Source of the DNA: Sclerodactyla briareus
Taxonomy: Eukaryota; Echinodermata; Holothuroidea; Dendrochirotida; Sclerodactylidae
Reading direction: 5' to 3'
DNA length: 64,000 nucleotides
Assembly (NCBI GenBank): GCA_026419785.1
Contig: JAODTK010000311.1
Coordinates: forward strand, 62,001-126,000
The notes beneath the pieces are model-generated. The model worked only from the letters and a program-made list of their open reading frames with translations. It was not told the origin of the DNA and did not search any database. The position numbers were made by a program, and so were the translations under genes. Shown piece after piece: positions 12,940 through 25,700 of the stretch (position 1 is its first letter; every line of letters starts with the position of its first letter).

Positions 12940-14200
12940 ACGTCACAGAATGACAGTTTGGGGGGCCAAAAGGCAATTGTTGACACACTGGCATAAGATA
13001 GTTATGACAATTCCCATCATTATGATCAAGCATCAGCACTGTAAGAGGAGAAAATTTTGCTTGATTGCCTGGATGGGCCCTCTGGCCCAAACTGGCCCAA
13101 TGTCCAAAATTCCTGAGAGCCCTGAAGGTACGGCTTAATAGACCATCATTAGACCGAACGTCAGCACTGACTCGTGCAGCAACATTTGTAGGAGGCATAT
13201 TGCATGATTTAACAGCTAGGCCTGAGGGCCCCACATGGGTCTTTAGCCAGAAGTTGCAAACACCCCCCAAATGGACCACTAACCAAGAGAATTACATGTA
13301 ACTTTAAATAAAAATCAATTAGTACTTGTAGAAGGAAGATGCATTTCAAGTACCAATGTGTGAAATTCCATGGAGCCAAGTGGGACCATGTCAAAAATTT
13401 CGAACACCCAAGGTATGACTGTTAGACCATCATTATGACGAATGTCAGTCTGTGCAACAAAACTGGGTAACGAGGAGAAGCATTTGGCATAATTCAACCA
13501 TGGTGGGCACTAGGGCCCACACTAGGTTTGGGTCCTTAAATCATGGGCACCAGGAAGGTCTGCTATTAGAATCTCATTATGACGGACACAGCATGGTTGC
13601 TGCCAACTAGATTTGTAGATTTGTAGATACAAAATTTAACAGTATTTTATATAATGGGCCAAAATTCCTTACAACTCCAATGGCCCTCTACTAGGATCAT
13701 TACTGTAACTTTGAAGAGAATTCAATGAAAGACTCATTGTGTTTTAAATATCATTAAAATGGCCCTCGGGCCCAAGTCGACATTGGAACAAAAAATCCTG
13801 AACACCCCAAAGGACATCCATTAGACCATCATTTTAACCGAAAATCAGCACTATGCAAATGAATTTGTAGGAGATTCAAAATTTGGCAGTTCGGTTAGTT
13901 CACAGAATGGGAACTTTGGCCCCGAACTAGGCCCAAAAATTCCTGAACACCCCCAATGGCCCCCACCCAAGGAAAGATTCATGGAACTTTTAAGACAAAT
14001 AATTGAAGCTTGTAGGAGAAGAGCATTTCAAGTACACAGTGTGTGAAATTTCATAAAATGGGCATGGTCCAGTGGGAGCCTTGGGACCAAAATTCCTGAA
14101 AAGCACCTCAACGGTACGGCTGATAGAATATCATTATGACCAAACAGCAGCACGGGCACCCAAATTTGTTAGAAGTACAAGAAGAGCCTTTCGCAGTTTT
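12940..14200 (+). repeat. Degenerate tandem array, ~140/280-bp unit
   Basis: The landmark 'agaccatcattatgac..cgtcagcac' recurs near 13,015, 13,143, 13,424, 13,570, 13,826 and 14,128, at intervals that are roughly one or two times 140. Intervening text repeats 'caaaattcctgaacaccc' and 'gggccctctggcccaaac'. Divergence between copies is much higher than in the 218-bp satellite, so this array is older or less homogenised. Confidence 0.65.
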
Positions 14201-14489
14201 CCTTATGGCGTGATTGGGCCCCTTTAATGCCATTTGACCTTGACTTCAGGGTGTCAACGATTGACCATCAGGCAATAAACATTGTGACCAAGTCTGGTCG
14301 AGATTCATCAAAGAACAAACATTGTGTGGCCCCAAAAAAAGCAAAAAGTTTCAGACTGGATAGATGGAGGATCGATAGATAGATAGAAGATACATTGGCA
14401 TCACACAATAGCTCAAACCAGCATATCTTGTTTTTGGGAGCTAAAAATGGACCTTGGCCTACACAGAGAAATGCTACACCAAATTTCAA

Positions 14490-15210
14490 CCTACAGACCA
14501 ACCCTTTGAGACTTGATCTCTGTTGACCTCAGATAACTTCTGACCTGACCCCAAAAAACAAGGGTTCCTGTACTCGTCATGGGGGAACTCACATACCAGG
14601 TACAAGTTTCTCATCCATCCAGTTGGGGTCGCATCTGTATTCAAGCCAATTGGCCGAAATATCAAATTTTTTTCACAAATATCCTATTTTCGACTGAAAT
14701 TCACCCCGACCTGAAGCAAAAACAATAGGGTTCCTGTACTCTCCATGAGGAAGCTACACTCCAAATTTCATCGAGCAGGCCAGCCATTCTGGACTTAACG
14801 TGTTTACAAGCATTTTCAGACTGACCTTTGACCTGACCCAAAACGATAGGTTCATGTACTCATCATGGGTAAGCTCAACAATTATTAGCTTCCCCCCACC
14901 AGGTGTGGTCGATGTCTCCCAGAGTATTGTACAGCCAAAAATTGAGCAAAATTCCGATTTAACCACCAAAACTTACCCCGAACCTAACCCAACAGACATA
15001 GGTTCCCTGTACTTCCCATAAGAAAGCTACACACCAAATTTCAACCAGCATCAGACCATCATCTGGACGCAAGCCTTTGACCTCTGTTTTACCTCAGATG
15101 ACTCCTTGAACTGACCCCAAAATAATGAGGTTTCATGTACTCATCATATGGAATCGCTACCGAGTATGAGCTTGATCTACTCGGACCTGACTAAGGTATC
15201 ATGTGTCCAG
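14490..15210 (+). repeat. GTACTC-family tandem repeat with TGACCT half-sites
   Basis: Landmarks agggttcctgtactc, cctgtactctcc, ggttcatgtactcatc, ggttccctgtacttcc and ggtttcatgtactcatc lie near 14,561, 14,729, 14,850, 15,000 and 15,128. They alternate two half-units to make a dimer of about 290 bp. Each copy brings tgacctctgttgacctcag or tgacctttgacctgaccc, which are direct repeats of TGACCT. Confidence 0.65.
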
Positions 15211-15230
15211 CAAGCGCCACACACGTTGCA

Positions 15231-17720
15231 CAGCGACACCGCCTTCAATTTGATTGTGGCATCATGCAGAACTGGGTCGCCGAAGATCGTGCCCCTCGAA
15301 TATATTCGCAGGTCCTATGCCTTTTAACCTACCTCCAAGCGCTTTTAGACCAATTGTATGGGCTAGTGGTTTATGGCTAGTTGAATCACATAAAAAAAAC
15401 TCTGAAAAAGATAGCTGTTACGCATGGGTGGTCCTCCACATATCGGGACGGACGGCCACGTAAAATGTGACACTGAGTGCTGCATGGGGCACCTCAACGA
15501 GTGTGAATGGCCGCAGTGGCTCACCTTGTACATTTCCTACTGAATGAACATATAATGGTAATTGGTGGCTTAGATAACTTTTTAATCATTCCATTGAATT
15601 ATACCTGGAGAGTAAAATTTTTCCACACAATGTAGACTGCCCCGTTAACAACCTTCCACTTCCATCTAAAATTTCTGAATACCCTGTATGTACAATTGGT
15701 CATAATGCTGATCAAATATGATTCAGTTAAATTTGTGGGAAAAGTTTTTGTCCACTCGTTCCCAAAGTGCACTTTCCATATAATCTGCAATGCCTCCCCC
15801 CTTTTTTTTTAAAAGACGTCAAATTCCCTAACAACCATAATAACAATTACAACCATTATGCGACAAAACTGGCTAGGCTAACTCGATGACCAATGGACCC
15901 TAACATCTATAAGCCCACTGCACCATTGCTTGATGATAATACTGACACAACTTTCATGATCAATTCACCTGTCTGTAAATAGATCAAGCGCTGATACAGG
16001 GGGGAAACTAGGGCAAAGGCCCCCACCCCCCAACCCCCCCCCAATTTTTTGTTTTTTTTTTTTGGTTTGGAAACTAGGGCAGGCAGGCCCCACCCCCCTT
16101 CCACGAATTTTCATTCCAACAGTGGATTGTTCGCCCCACCCATACGGACAATGCGCCCTCTTACTTGCCTCGCTACTCCAGAAGTTGGAATTCATGTTTG
16201 CGGCATTTACCTCGGGCGGAGACAAACGGAGGCCGATTGAAGGCATCCTGTTTTTGGCCACGGTGTCTTCAAAGCTATAACGCGCAACGATGGAACCTGT
16301 CTAAAATAAAAAAATAAAAACTAGACTAGTTGAATGATGTAAACCGCTGTGAACGCTGGATTTGTGCCCAAACAAATACCTGGATTATCCACTACTAGCC
16401 AAGCCCCTGATTCTTCGTTTCGCATCAACTGTGTGCGAAGCTCCAAAATTGGGGGTAAGGGGCTGGATCTTACCCCCTATACGTATGCAGCAAGAAACAT
16501 GGCCCCACACGCAACTAACTTCAACCGTCGTAGAAAGGCCATGAGGGGCCGCTTTTCTTCCCCTTCTGCCATTATATATAGCGGGCCAACCTTGTAATAC
16601 CCAGGCACCTACCCTCTTCGGCGGGCAGAATCAAGAAAAAAAATCATGAAACACTTTTCCTCGAGATGAAAATTCCTTAAACATAGTACTGATATGAGAC
16701 GGGACCCAATGGCTCGAGGTGCCATTAACTGCTATCGGGGTGTTTTTCAAATCAGAATTTTCTGGATCGCTCGTGCCAACGATTGTGCCCTCCGCTCATA
16801 TAGTCACCACTGGTCACTAACCCCCCCCCCCCCTTCGGTAATCCCCCTTGACGTCTGATTCGCCCTTGGATTGACCGTTCGAACGAAATGGTCATAAAAA
16901 TTCGACAAACTATTTAAGATTTGTGCAAATGTTTGCAAATGATACATAATATTACCTTCATGACTATGAATTTTGTGTTAACAAATTCAGACTGAAGGTA
17001 GACCATGTTTCCGTACAAATCACCCCGCTTTAGAATTTCACAAATTATGCATGTAGATTTAGACGCCCTAAATAACATATGTTTTTGTGCAGAGAATCTC
17101 GGCTCAGTCATCAATCCTGTACCTGTTTGACAAACCAAATCCCATAGCATGTACGGTTCATATTTTGCTAACAATCTCAAGTATAATCACATAAAACAGG
17201 CTAATTTACCTATATACTTATTCAGTGACTTTCGTGGCCAAATCCTAATCAATCATGTTCAAACCTACCCTGATACTACATACAAAATTTCATATAAAAG
17301 AGGTCCGCTGGTTCACGAAATTCCTCTAACGAGAAAGTGTGACTAAACCCACACACATGCCTAAGTTATCACTTCCTCTCTGAATAGCTCTTTCTTAACT
17401 TTGGTCAGGGCGAGAACAAAGTCATACTAATAACTGCGAATTCACTTGCGAAGTTATTTAGATCACAGTGGCTCCGATGAAACAGGTTCATATCAGACAA
17501 CCCCAGGAACAATCCCATAGGTTCTAACGGCGCCCTAGACCGATTCTCGTGAGACTGTGCCAACATGCACTGAGTACACATAAAATACAAAATAAGAGCA
17601 TTGGTACCAAATCTTGGCAATGAAGTCTGTTTATTCTACAACACAAAACTCGCTGTTTTTGACTGCCGAGAGTGTCGCAGCATCCCTGCAGTAAACACCT
17701 CTGCCTCGTTGAACTAACTA
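15231..17720. other. Intergenic, no gene seen
   Basis: No coding region is supported. A short direct duplication of ggaaactagggca occurs at about 16,004 and 16,069, flanking C- and T-rich homopolymers. A C tract lies near 16,820-16,833. Confidence 0.45.
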
Positions 17721-17724
17721 ATGG

Positions 17725-17925
17725 TTCAACGAGTGGCTGGACAATTGGTAAGCGTCGGCCTTCCACCTGGAGACCAGGGTCCAATTCCCGATCGGGTGAT
17801 ACACTACCAAAGACTTCACAATGGAACCTGTGTTGCCTTCTCTCTGGATGCTCAGCAAAGGAGGGGTGGCAATTGCCAAGTTGTCCATCTGTGGGGGTGA
17901 TGAACCCTCCACCCCTCCCGACTTG
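17725..17925 (+). repeat. tRNA-derived SINE-like element
   Basis: An A-box-like ggctggacaattggtaagcg (17,735 onward) is followed after about 25 bases by a B-box-like agggtccaattcccg at 17,776-17,790. The spacing is that of a tRNA-derived polymerase III promoter. A long minus-strand open frame runs across it, which I read as chance. Confidence 0.5.
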
Positions 17926-19581
17926 AGGTACCCGCGCCCAGAGGCATGGCCTTAGTTTCCGTTTACATGAGGATTCAACAGCTGACAATGAGGTTGCAGT
18001 ACACAGGTCTGCACCCTTGCTGCCTTTCAAATACTTCCAGCCAGTTGCTCCTTGCACCACAATGGCAGAGCCTTGTCCATACGTTAGTCCACCACACAAG
18101 GCAGTTTGAGCTTCGCAAGTGTGATGATCTTTTGTGCTGTGTCCATGCTGTAACGACTGATCAGTAAGTATGACATTGCTGCTGCATTCCATAAGCGACA
18201 GTAAAACACGTATGCCCCCCTTGCCATGGAGCAGCACTATGCATGCTCGTATAGCGGCAGACTAGGAAACCAATGTTGTTACCCCCCCTTACCTCACTGT
18301 CAGCTACACAATCTAATAGCATATTGACACCCTCGACACCTCAAGAAACAATCTTCTCAGACGAGAATGCAGTACTTGAGAAATCGGTTAGGTTTTTGTC
18401 TTGATTTATTTCCAGTTTAGCTTCTCCCTCTACAAGAAATTAATGATTTCACAACACACGGTATGACAGGAATAGTTAATTGGGCCGACATATGTGCCTG
18501 TGAAATCTCTACTGGAAGCTCCCAGCCTCAGAACAGATCAAACTGAGCAGTTAGAGGCCCGTTGGAAACTCCCTGCACCCTCCATCTAGCCAGATTTTGA
18601 TACTATGCCATTAGAATATCTAAGAGTGAGCATGCACCAAGACTGTACCTCTTGGTATCCATCATCGAACCCTGGGAGATAAACAGAAAGGCTTGCTTAC
18701 AAAGCATTTGTATACCTCTTCCACTTCTGTTCATTTTAGCCCCGAGGAAGGTCATGAGGAACACAAAACCTGGACCCCTGACCAAAAAAACTTGCCTCTA
18801 TCTGATTCAGGGATGAATCTATTACAGAGGGATGGGGGGGTTGGAATTAGAGCGAATAGGTTATATAATTTGGTCACCGGTAGAAGAAACACCTATCTCT
18901 CCAAATCAGACCGCTGTAACTTGATTGAGTAAACCCCATTGTATACACTAGCACAGTACAGGAAGTGGGACTTCCACAGCCTTGACAGCAAATGACTTGT
19001 AAGGCCATCATTTACCCCCCCCCCCTCCCCCCTATCAGAAACTCCTTGCTATAACACTATATATTGCAGGATCTATTAGATAATGTAACAATTTGATACA
19101 TACCGCTTTATCTAACGTTTTTTTATGGCAAAATATCCATCCTTTCCCTCCATTTCCTTCAGTCCCCCTCCGGAGTGGGTGGGGCATCGTGTCTTTCTAC
19201 GATCCCTGGCCCACTGCCTGAATATTGCGTCGTGTGAACATGCCTAGCGAACTCACTGCCCGCAAGTCTGGATTCCTTCGAGATGGTCTCTCGCCAAAGG
19301 TGCCCTCTGATGTTTTTTTTCTTCTATCTCAAAATTTCTCTCCTTACTCATGTTTCCCTATCAACCTATTCAATGGCATTCCTCACATGAATGTCAGTGC
19401 AATTTCTCATTTCCCCACTCCTGAAATGGAATACTCAAGGCCAGGCGTCGGAAATAGTTTCAAATTTTGCCTTCATACCCTATAGGTAACAAGATACCCA
19501 TTTCGTAAAGTTAATAGTTCTTGACTTCATTTCAATGACTGTGTGAGTCAATCAATCCCGCCAGTCCGCCGGTCGGGCGTG
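17926..19581. other. Intergenic region downstream of SUGT1
   Basis: No gene is supported. It holds a C-rich run near 19,013-19,033 and scattered short open frames. The SUGT1 3' untranslated region should begin at its right edge, but I did not identify a convincing polyadenylation signal. Confidence 0.4.
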
Positions 19582-19708
19582 TCATATCTCGTATTTTTTC
19601 CACTCCATGCCGTCATGGGCTTCATTTCCCCGTTTCTTTTTCTTTCCTTTCTTCCCATGGTCCCTCCCAGTTGGTACTGAGGACTGTACCATACCAACAT
19701 ACCTCGAC
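19582..19708 (-). CDS. SUGT1: SUGT1 terminal exon
   Basis: The acceptor is atattctcgctcag. The exon reads TVLSTNWEGPWEERKEKETG and then, shifted by one frame, DGMEWKKYEI followed by TGA at 19,584-19,582. The pieces TVLSTNW and (D/G)MEWKKY are the signature end of SGT1. One or two indels near the AAATGAAGCC stretch separate them. Confidence 0.93.
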
Positions 19709-22700
19709 CTGAGCGAGAATATACAACATTACCAAGGCTTCCAGTGGAGCGATTTTAAACCGCCACCCACATGCCTGCGTTTTTCCGGATCATGCTACTG
19801 CGCTCAAACAATACAATAAATAGAATATGGCTCACTGACCTCACTCGATCAGGGACAATAGTGCCCAAATTCTAATCGGATTTATTCTTCAATATTATCG
19901 AAAAAATTTCATTCAGAATCGGCATAATGGTTTTCGGAGAAAGAGAAGACAAAAGAATCTTGCTAACGGTCATACACACACACACAGGCGGCCATACCCA
20001 CATGTACACACACACATGTACACCACACCACAAACAAAGATGCTGGTAAGCCTCTCCCATCAGGAAAGACAGAGCAAAACAATGGTGCCATGTATCTGCA
20101 GTGGTTTTGGTGTATGTTATCGAAGGAGAGTGTACGATTAGGAGTAGTCTGGCCGGCAAGTCACAAATATACAGGTTTTTATCAGTGGAGCACCTCAAGA
20201 CAGTTGAAAATCTTTGGAATGTGATCATGAATCCTAGCATGACCATGCTTCATGTGATGGTTCTGTAACATTATGAGGTTAGAAATATTTGCCGACAGAG
20301 CAACTCATACTCTCATTAGATTATACAGTCTTATGATATTAAGAAGAAACCCATATTACCTATCTTCACGGACAGGGCGAGAGACATATAGATATATGAA
20401 GACTACATTGCTCAATCACCAGTAATCTACATACCAGCATAAATCACTAACTGCTGATATTCATTCCTTGACATTGGGTGTTTTTTTTTGTTCTGGGGGG
20501 GGTGGGAGGGGCATGGGGTTGCATTTACAGGACATTTACAGGAATCACTCACGCCATACATATGAGCTCACTTGGAGTGGCAGCACCCAGTATACCTGCA
20601 CGCACCATTATGGTAAGTCCCAATCAAACTAGCTTGTGCACCAGGCACAATTGATAGGTGAACCCCCCAAAACTAAAACAGAAGAAAGATAACAAAGGGT
20701 TTACTCAGAAGGATTTGTTATGGCCTTCCCTGGTACCTCATCGCTAACTCAGCGTAAGTTGAAAGGATCGTAGGACCCCTTGTCCTCGTCCTCTTTCTCC
20801 GCATCTGGACTATCTTGTCCCAGTTCCGAGGTGTAGTGGCTGGACGCGGATACTTGTGGGCCTGTCAGCGCGGCCTGTGAAGTTAAGATGAGGTTGGTGA
20901 CTTTGGTCATTTGGATCACAGACAGACAGACAGATGGAAATACCCCCAGAGGCAGCAGTGGCAAGGTTGTTTTCCATAGGTTTACCCCAATACAGCTGCT
21001 AGAATTCTGTCTTCTAGTAAATTAACCTATAACTTCAGAGGCAGCAGTGGCAAGGTTGTCTTTCCTTCCTAGTTTGTTTCTATCTACCTCAATACGGAAC
21101 CTGTTAGAATTCTGGCTTTTAGAATTAAAACCAATACCTTCAGGGGCAGTAGTGACAAGGTTGTCGCCTTCTGACATGTTCTATCCTCAATCCAGGCTCA
21201 TGAACTCAAAGTTCAACTGGCAAAATAAGAAGGACGATGGGGTTGCCAGCCTGGACTACTGTAAAAGATTGCCAGATGTTCAATGGCCTTGGGGGGGGGG
21301 TGGGGTGCATAGTACAATATGGGGTAAGTTCAGAAGCAGCAGTAGCAAAGTTGTTCTTCTTCTAACTCGTTCCACCCCCAATACAGAACCTGTCAGAATT
21401 TTGACTTCCCAGTGCAATTACTTATACCTTTAGAGGCAGCAGTGGCAAGGTTGTCTTCTCCTTCTCGTTTGTTCCACCTGATGGCCTCCTCTTTCTTCAA
21501 CTTACACTCCACCTGTCAAAATGACAAGAGAGATTGAAGCAAGGCTTACAAAACAGCATAAGCAGCGTTTCCATGCACGCGGACAAATGGGCGGGTGAAA
21601 TCGCTCCCTATAACTTTCATAGAACCTGTTTCCTCCGCGACGCGTGGTATTTCGTCATCGATTTCCGGGGATCTTACTGCTTGTAGCATGATAGTGCCAG
21701 GGTATAGAGAACATGTTATGTTAAATCATGTTGGAACAACAATCATAAACTGTTTCAACACTCGCTAATAATAACCTAAACAAATTCTCTCTATTTTTAA
21801 CTGCCAGACACCTGTTTGAACACATACTTGCATGTTGAAACCATTGACGTGTCAAGTATATGCTGATTAGATTTCCAAAGCCTGTCAATTGTGAAGTTTT
21901 AATAGTTTTTTAGGCGCTATCAATGACATTAGAACAACGGTTTTAATAAATTAACACCGATGTTTAGGTTCAAATACTAGTATGCGTCCGTTTGATAAAT
22001 AATAATAATAATAATAATAATATCAATACACAGTTCATATATAGCGCTTTACCACTAAAAGGGGAAAGGTTTGCATATTGTGTTTTAAAACGCAGCACCT
22101 GCCCCCCTCCGCACCCGCGTGCAATGGAAACGGGTTACCCACGAGTGCCCGCCCGCCCACGTGCATGGAACACAGCTTAAGCCCACTGATGGCTTGCATT
22201 CACAGCTAGTGACCCGGAACTATTGACACAAGTCAATAGAAATACATTTATAATGCATTCAGACACACACAGCCTGGGCAAGTGGCTATCTGTTGGCAAA
22301 GATAGTGAGAGTTGAGGTGTCCTTCCTGCAGTTGCTCCTTCTCTTCTTCTCTATTTCTTCTTTTTGGGTTTCTTGGTATTGCTGTTGTTTTTTGGGGGTG
22401 GCCAGACTGGTCTCCTTCCATTCCAGTGGCTTATTTTTGCTTGACAATGTCATAATTTGTCTAATTTGTTCACTGAACTGAAAAAAAAAGGGAATTGACA
22501 TTGAAAGCAAGGCCAAGTATTTGTCATGGAAGGAGAAAGAGGAAAGGACGGCCTGTTGGGAAGTTTGTACTCCTAAGTCTGTGTATATAAGGAGAATGTG
22601 ATTATGACTATTTTCTCATGTAATTAGTGACCGTGACATATCAATATTATTCTGGCATCAATCAATAAACCTCCAGCCAGGAACTCTCCCTGATTTTTCC

Positions 22701-25700
22701 ACATGATGAGGGAGACCTGTGAAGGTGAGTAACTTGAACAAATATCACATAGGAATGCCTTACTGAAATGGGGTTTCGAATCTATGGATAGTTTTCCATT
22801 CTCCAAAAATAACCCTTTAAAGCTACACCAAGAAGTAAATGTTATATATATTATCTATAATCGGTTGCTGCCGTATTAAACGTGTCACGGTTAACAAACA
22901 GATTGCGCCGTTAACTTTACAAATTTTCCCGTAAGTGTAAAACGGAAATGGGAAAATTCCTGAGGACTTCCCCCACATTGTGTCACCCAATAATGAAAAA
23001 TTGTCTTGCACACGGTTGTTCAGTCTTAAAAGAATTCCACTGACGTCCGTAATTAACCAGGAACCAGGACTATTGCAGTATCGCAATATTAAATGCAAGG
23101 CCAAAAGCACACACGCACATGCAAGGCATGGCTTACATGGTATACGGTCCATGTGTTCTCGCGTAAAAACAACTGGCAGAGACGCAATCTCACTTAGGGA
23201 CGTTTACTATATTATATGGATGTGCTAGCGGTACCGTACTCAGTCGTAAATGGCAACAATCATTGCAAAACTTTCATTTTTAGTGTTATAGTACCAATTA
23301 CCAATTCGTCAGGTTATTCACTTGCAAATCATATCGCTGTAATGTTTATCGAGGATCGACGGCGCGAAATATTGAGTCGGTAACTACACGTCATAGAAAA
23401 TCACCATTGACGTTAAGTGTATGCGGTCGAAAGTCCATTTGGTGTATCTTGTGGCCGAACTTGGTATTGTTGCGTGGCGCTCACTCAGTACGATGTACTT
23501 AAACCCTGAATCCCCTGGGATCACGTGCAATGCATGACTGCATGCATATAATATTTGACATAACACTACTACACTAACAGCATTACAGAATTCACTAGCG
23601 TGTAACCCGTCTGGGCTTGTAATGCAGGCTGTGTAATCATCCACGTGTAGTAGGCCTACTGTGTATGTTTTCGCGCACAACAAAATGGAGATCGTAATAA
23701 CTTATCAGGGACTATACTATTGAACCATATTCGTCAGGAATCGCCGATATACAAACAATACACGTTATAAATGCTGTGACACAACACACAGTTTGCTGCA
23801 TGATCCGCCTGTTACCGTTCGGGGGAATCGAGATGTAATTCGATCGAAATGGTCGCTATCGTGTACACGTTAAACGGTTGAGATACACGACCGTTTAACA
23901 TTTTTCTTATTAACGGAAACCGACAAGACAAATCTAAATAATTTGTTATATATATAGTACCTTTCGAGTTTCAATATGGTTTACAATCTCCCGGTTAGTG
24001 GCCTCTAACAACAATATAATAACGACTTCATTCTCATATAGCAATACTCCAGGTGGAAGACATGCTCAGAGCGCTCTACAGATATCACCCCTGATCAGTA
24101 CTATACAGCACGCACCTCTGCTAGTTCTCTCCCGACACATTTGCAGTATACCACCTCCATCGGTCCCATGACCCGGGCCTCCCCAATAGGCCTGCCACAT
24201 ACGACACTGGCTGCTGTTTCACAGTCACCTCACAAGGTACCCGATTTAAACGTAGTGGTGTGGAAAATCCCAGGAGACATCCTCGTCCAACAGAAATGCG
24301 TAAAAGTCCTCTGGCTTCCAATAGGCATGGGACTCGCAATTAGTGTTTCGCAGTCTGGAGCTCCACCAACTTAACTGATCTGTCCCCCGTCAGATAATTG
24401 TATGATGCATTTGCATAATACATACCTCAGATGGGGATGTACATTGGTACCAAAGCAATACGTTCCCATGGTGACGCAGGTTGAATTGGTGCACCAATTG
24501 CGCAATATAAATCTTACCTGAACAATACTTCCCCCTCCAATTCAACAGGCTTTGGGGGGAATTACTGCCTTTCCATGCCCCAGTTGTTGCCATTGTCCAA
24601 AAGGGACAACAGCAACCTTTTGACTGGCCCAGGGATATGATAAGATTTAAAATAATGATGCTATGGAAATTAAGAACTTTGTAAATTGCCAAGATTCACG
24701 GATAATCATAACACAGTTGATATTACCCCCTTTGTTGAAAGAATCCTGGTGAGGCAATGTGTAGGTATGATTGGATGGGAGAGGTCCAGCTCCAGCGAGT
24801 AGTCATTCCCCGATGGAAGTTTAATTGTGGCACTAAACTGGATGACAAAAGAATAAGAAATGGTATCGATATTATTGCATAACCGTATTTGCATTACTTC
24901 AAATAGCGCCGTCTCGAAAAACTATTTGCAAGCGCCCCCGCCCGAATACCAGTAAGTTGCTTAATGAGACACAAAAATTGAATGAGTTAAAAACTATAAG
25001 GTATTAAGTATATAAGTTAGATATGTTCAATAAGACACAACACGAACCACAATGTGTTATAGTGTCTGTCATATACTTTACTATTAGTTGTCTCTTTTCA
25101 AACGGCTTCAGTCCACCTCCCTGGCCCACGAGGAGAGGCTGCTTGGATAGAGTAGTTAATGGGTATGTGGTCTTCCTGAGGAATGAGTAGTTTCTGGTCG
25201 CTTGATATATTCCGATTTTTCCTGCTGCTTTTATCCGCATTACATTTTCTGCACTGCGCCACCATTAGTCTTCGGTTTTCAACGTCTTGTCAAGTTGGAA
25301 AGATGTATTTAAGATATTGTGGTTCAGCTGCAGTAGATCCTCGAGGTAGGTAATGTAACACGCTGTTATGGTCCAACCATCAGAGAGAAATCTGAAATTC
25401 GAGCGGGGGGCTCTATCAGTGGTTGATATAGTTGGCCCTTCAATATAGAAGTGAAAAGTTACAATTTAGGACAAGACGTTGTACAGGTAGACGGATACAG
25501 AAATGTAGAGCACTGCAGAAATGTGATGATGGCTGTGTGTGCCGGATATAAGCCAGCAGGAAATCAGAAATTAATCAACACAAGGACTAGTACTGTACTC
25601 ACAGTGTGTTGGTTTAATTGGATGTCTCGTTCTTTTCTTACAGCACGTTATAGGATGGTGATGACCACGTGGTTTCCGTCTGTACAATCAACCTGTCGGG

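Noticed and set aside
17524-18237. Minus-strand open frame of 237 residues
   Set aside because: It crosses a SINE-like element on the other strand, has low-information Cys/Leu/Arg-rich composition and no domain, so it is probably chance.
24430-24470. Plus-strand text reading HWYQSNT, similar to the missing CS motif
   Set aside because: It is on the opposite strand to SUGT1 and arises from the palindrome ttggtaccaa; taken as coincidence.
25098-25265. Minus-strand frame starting MVAQCRKCNADKSSRKNRN
   Set aside because: Coding-like in composition and ATG-started, but only 55 residues, no family resemblance, and it is not part of SGT1; support is too weak for a feature.
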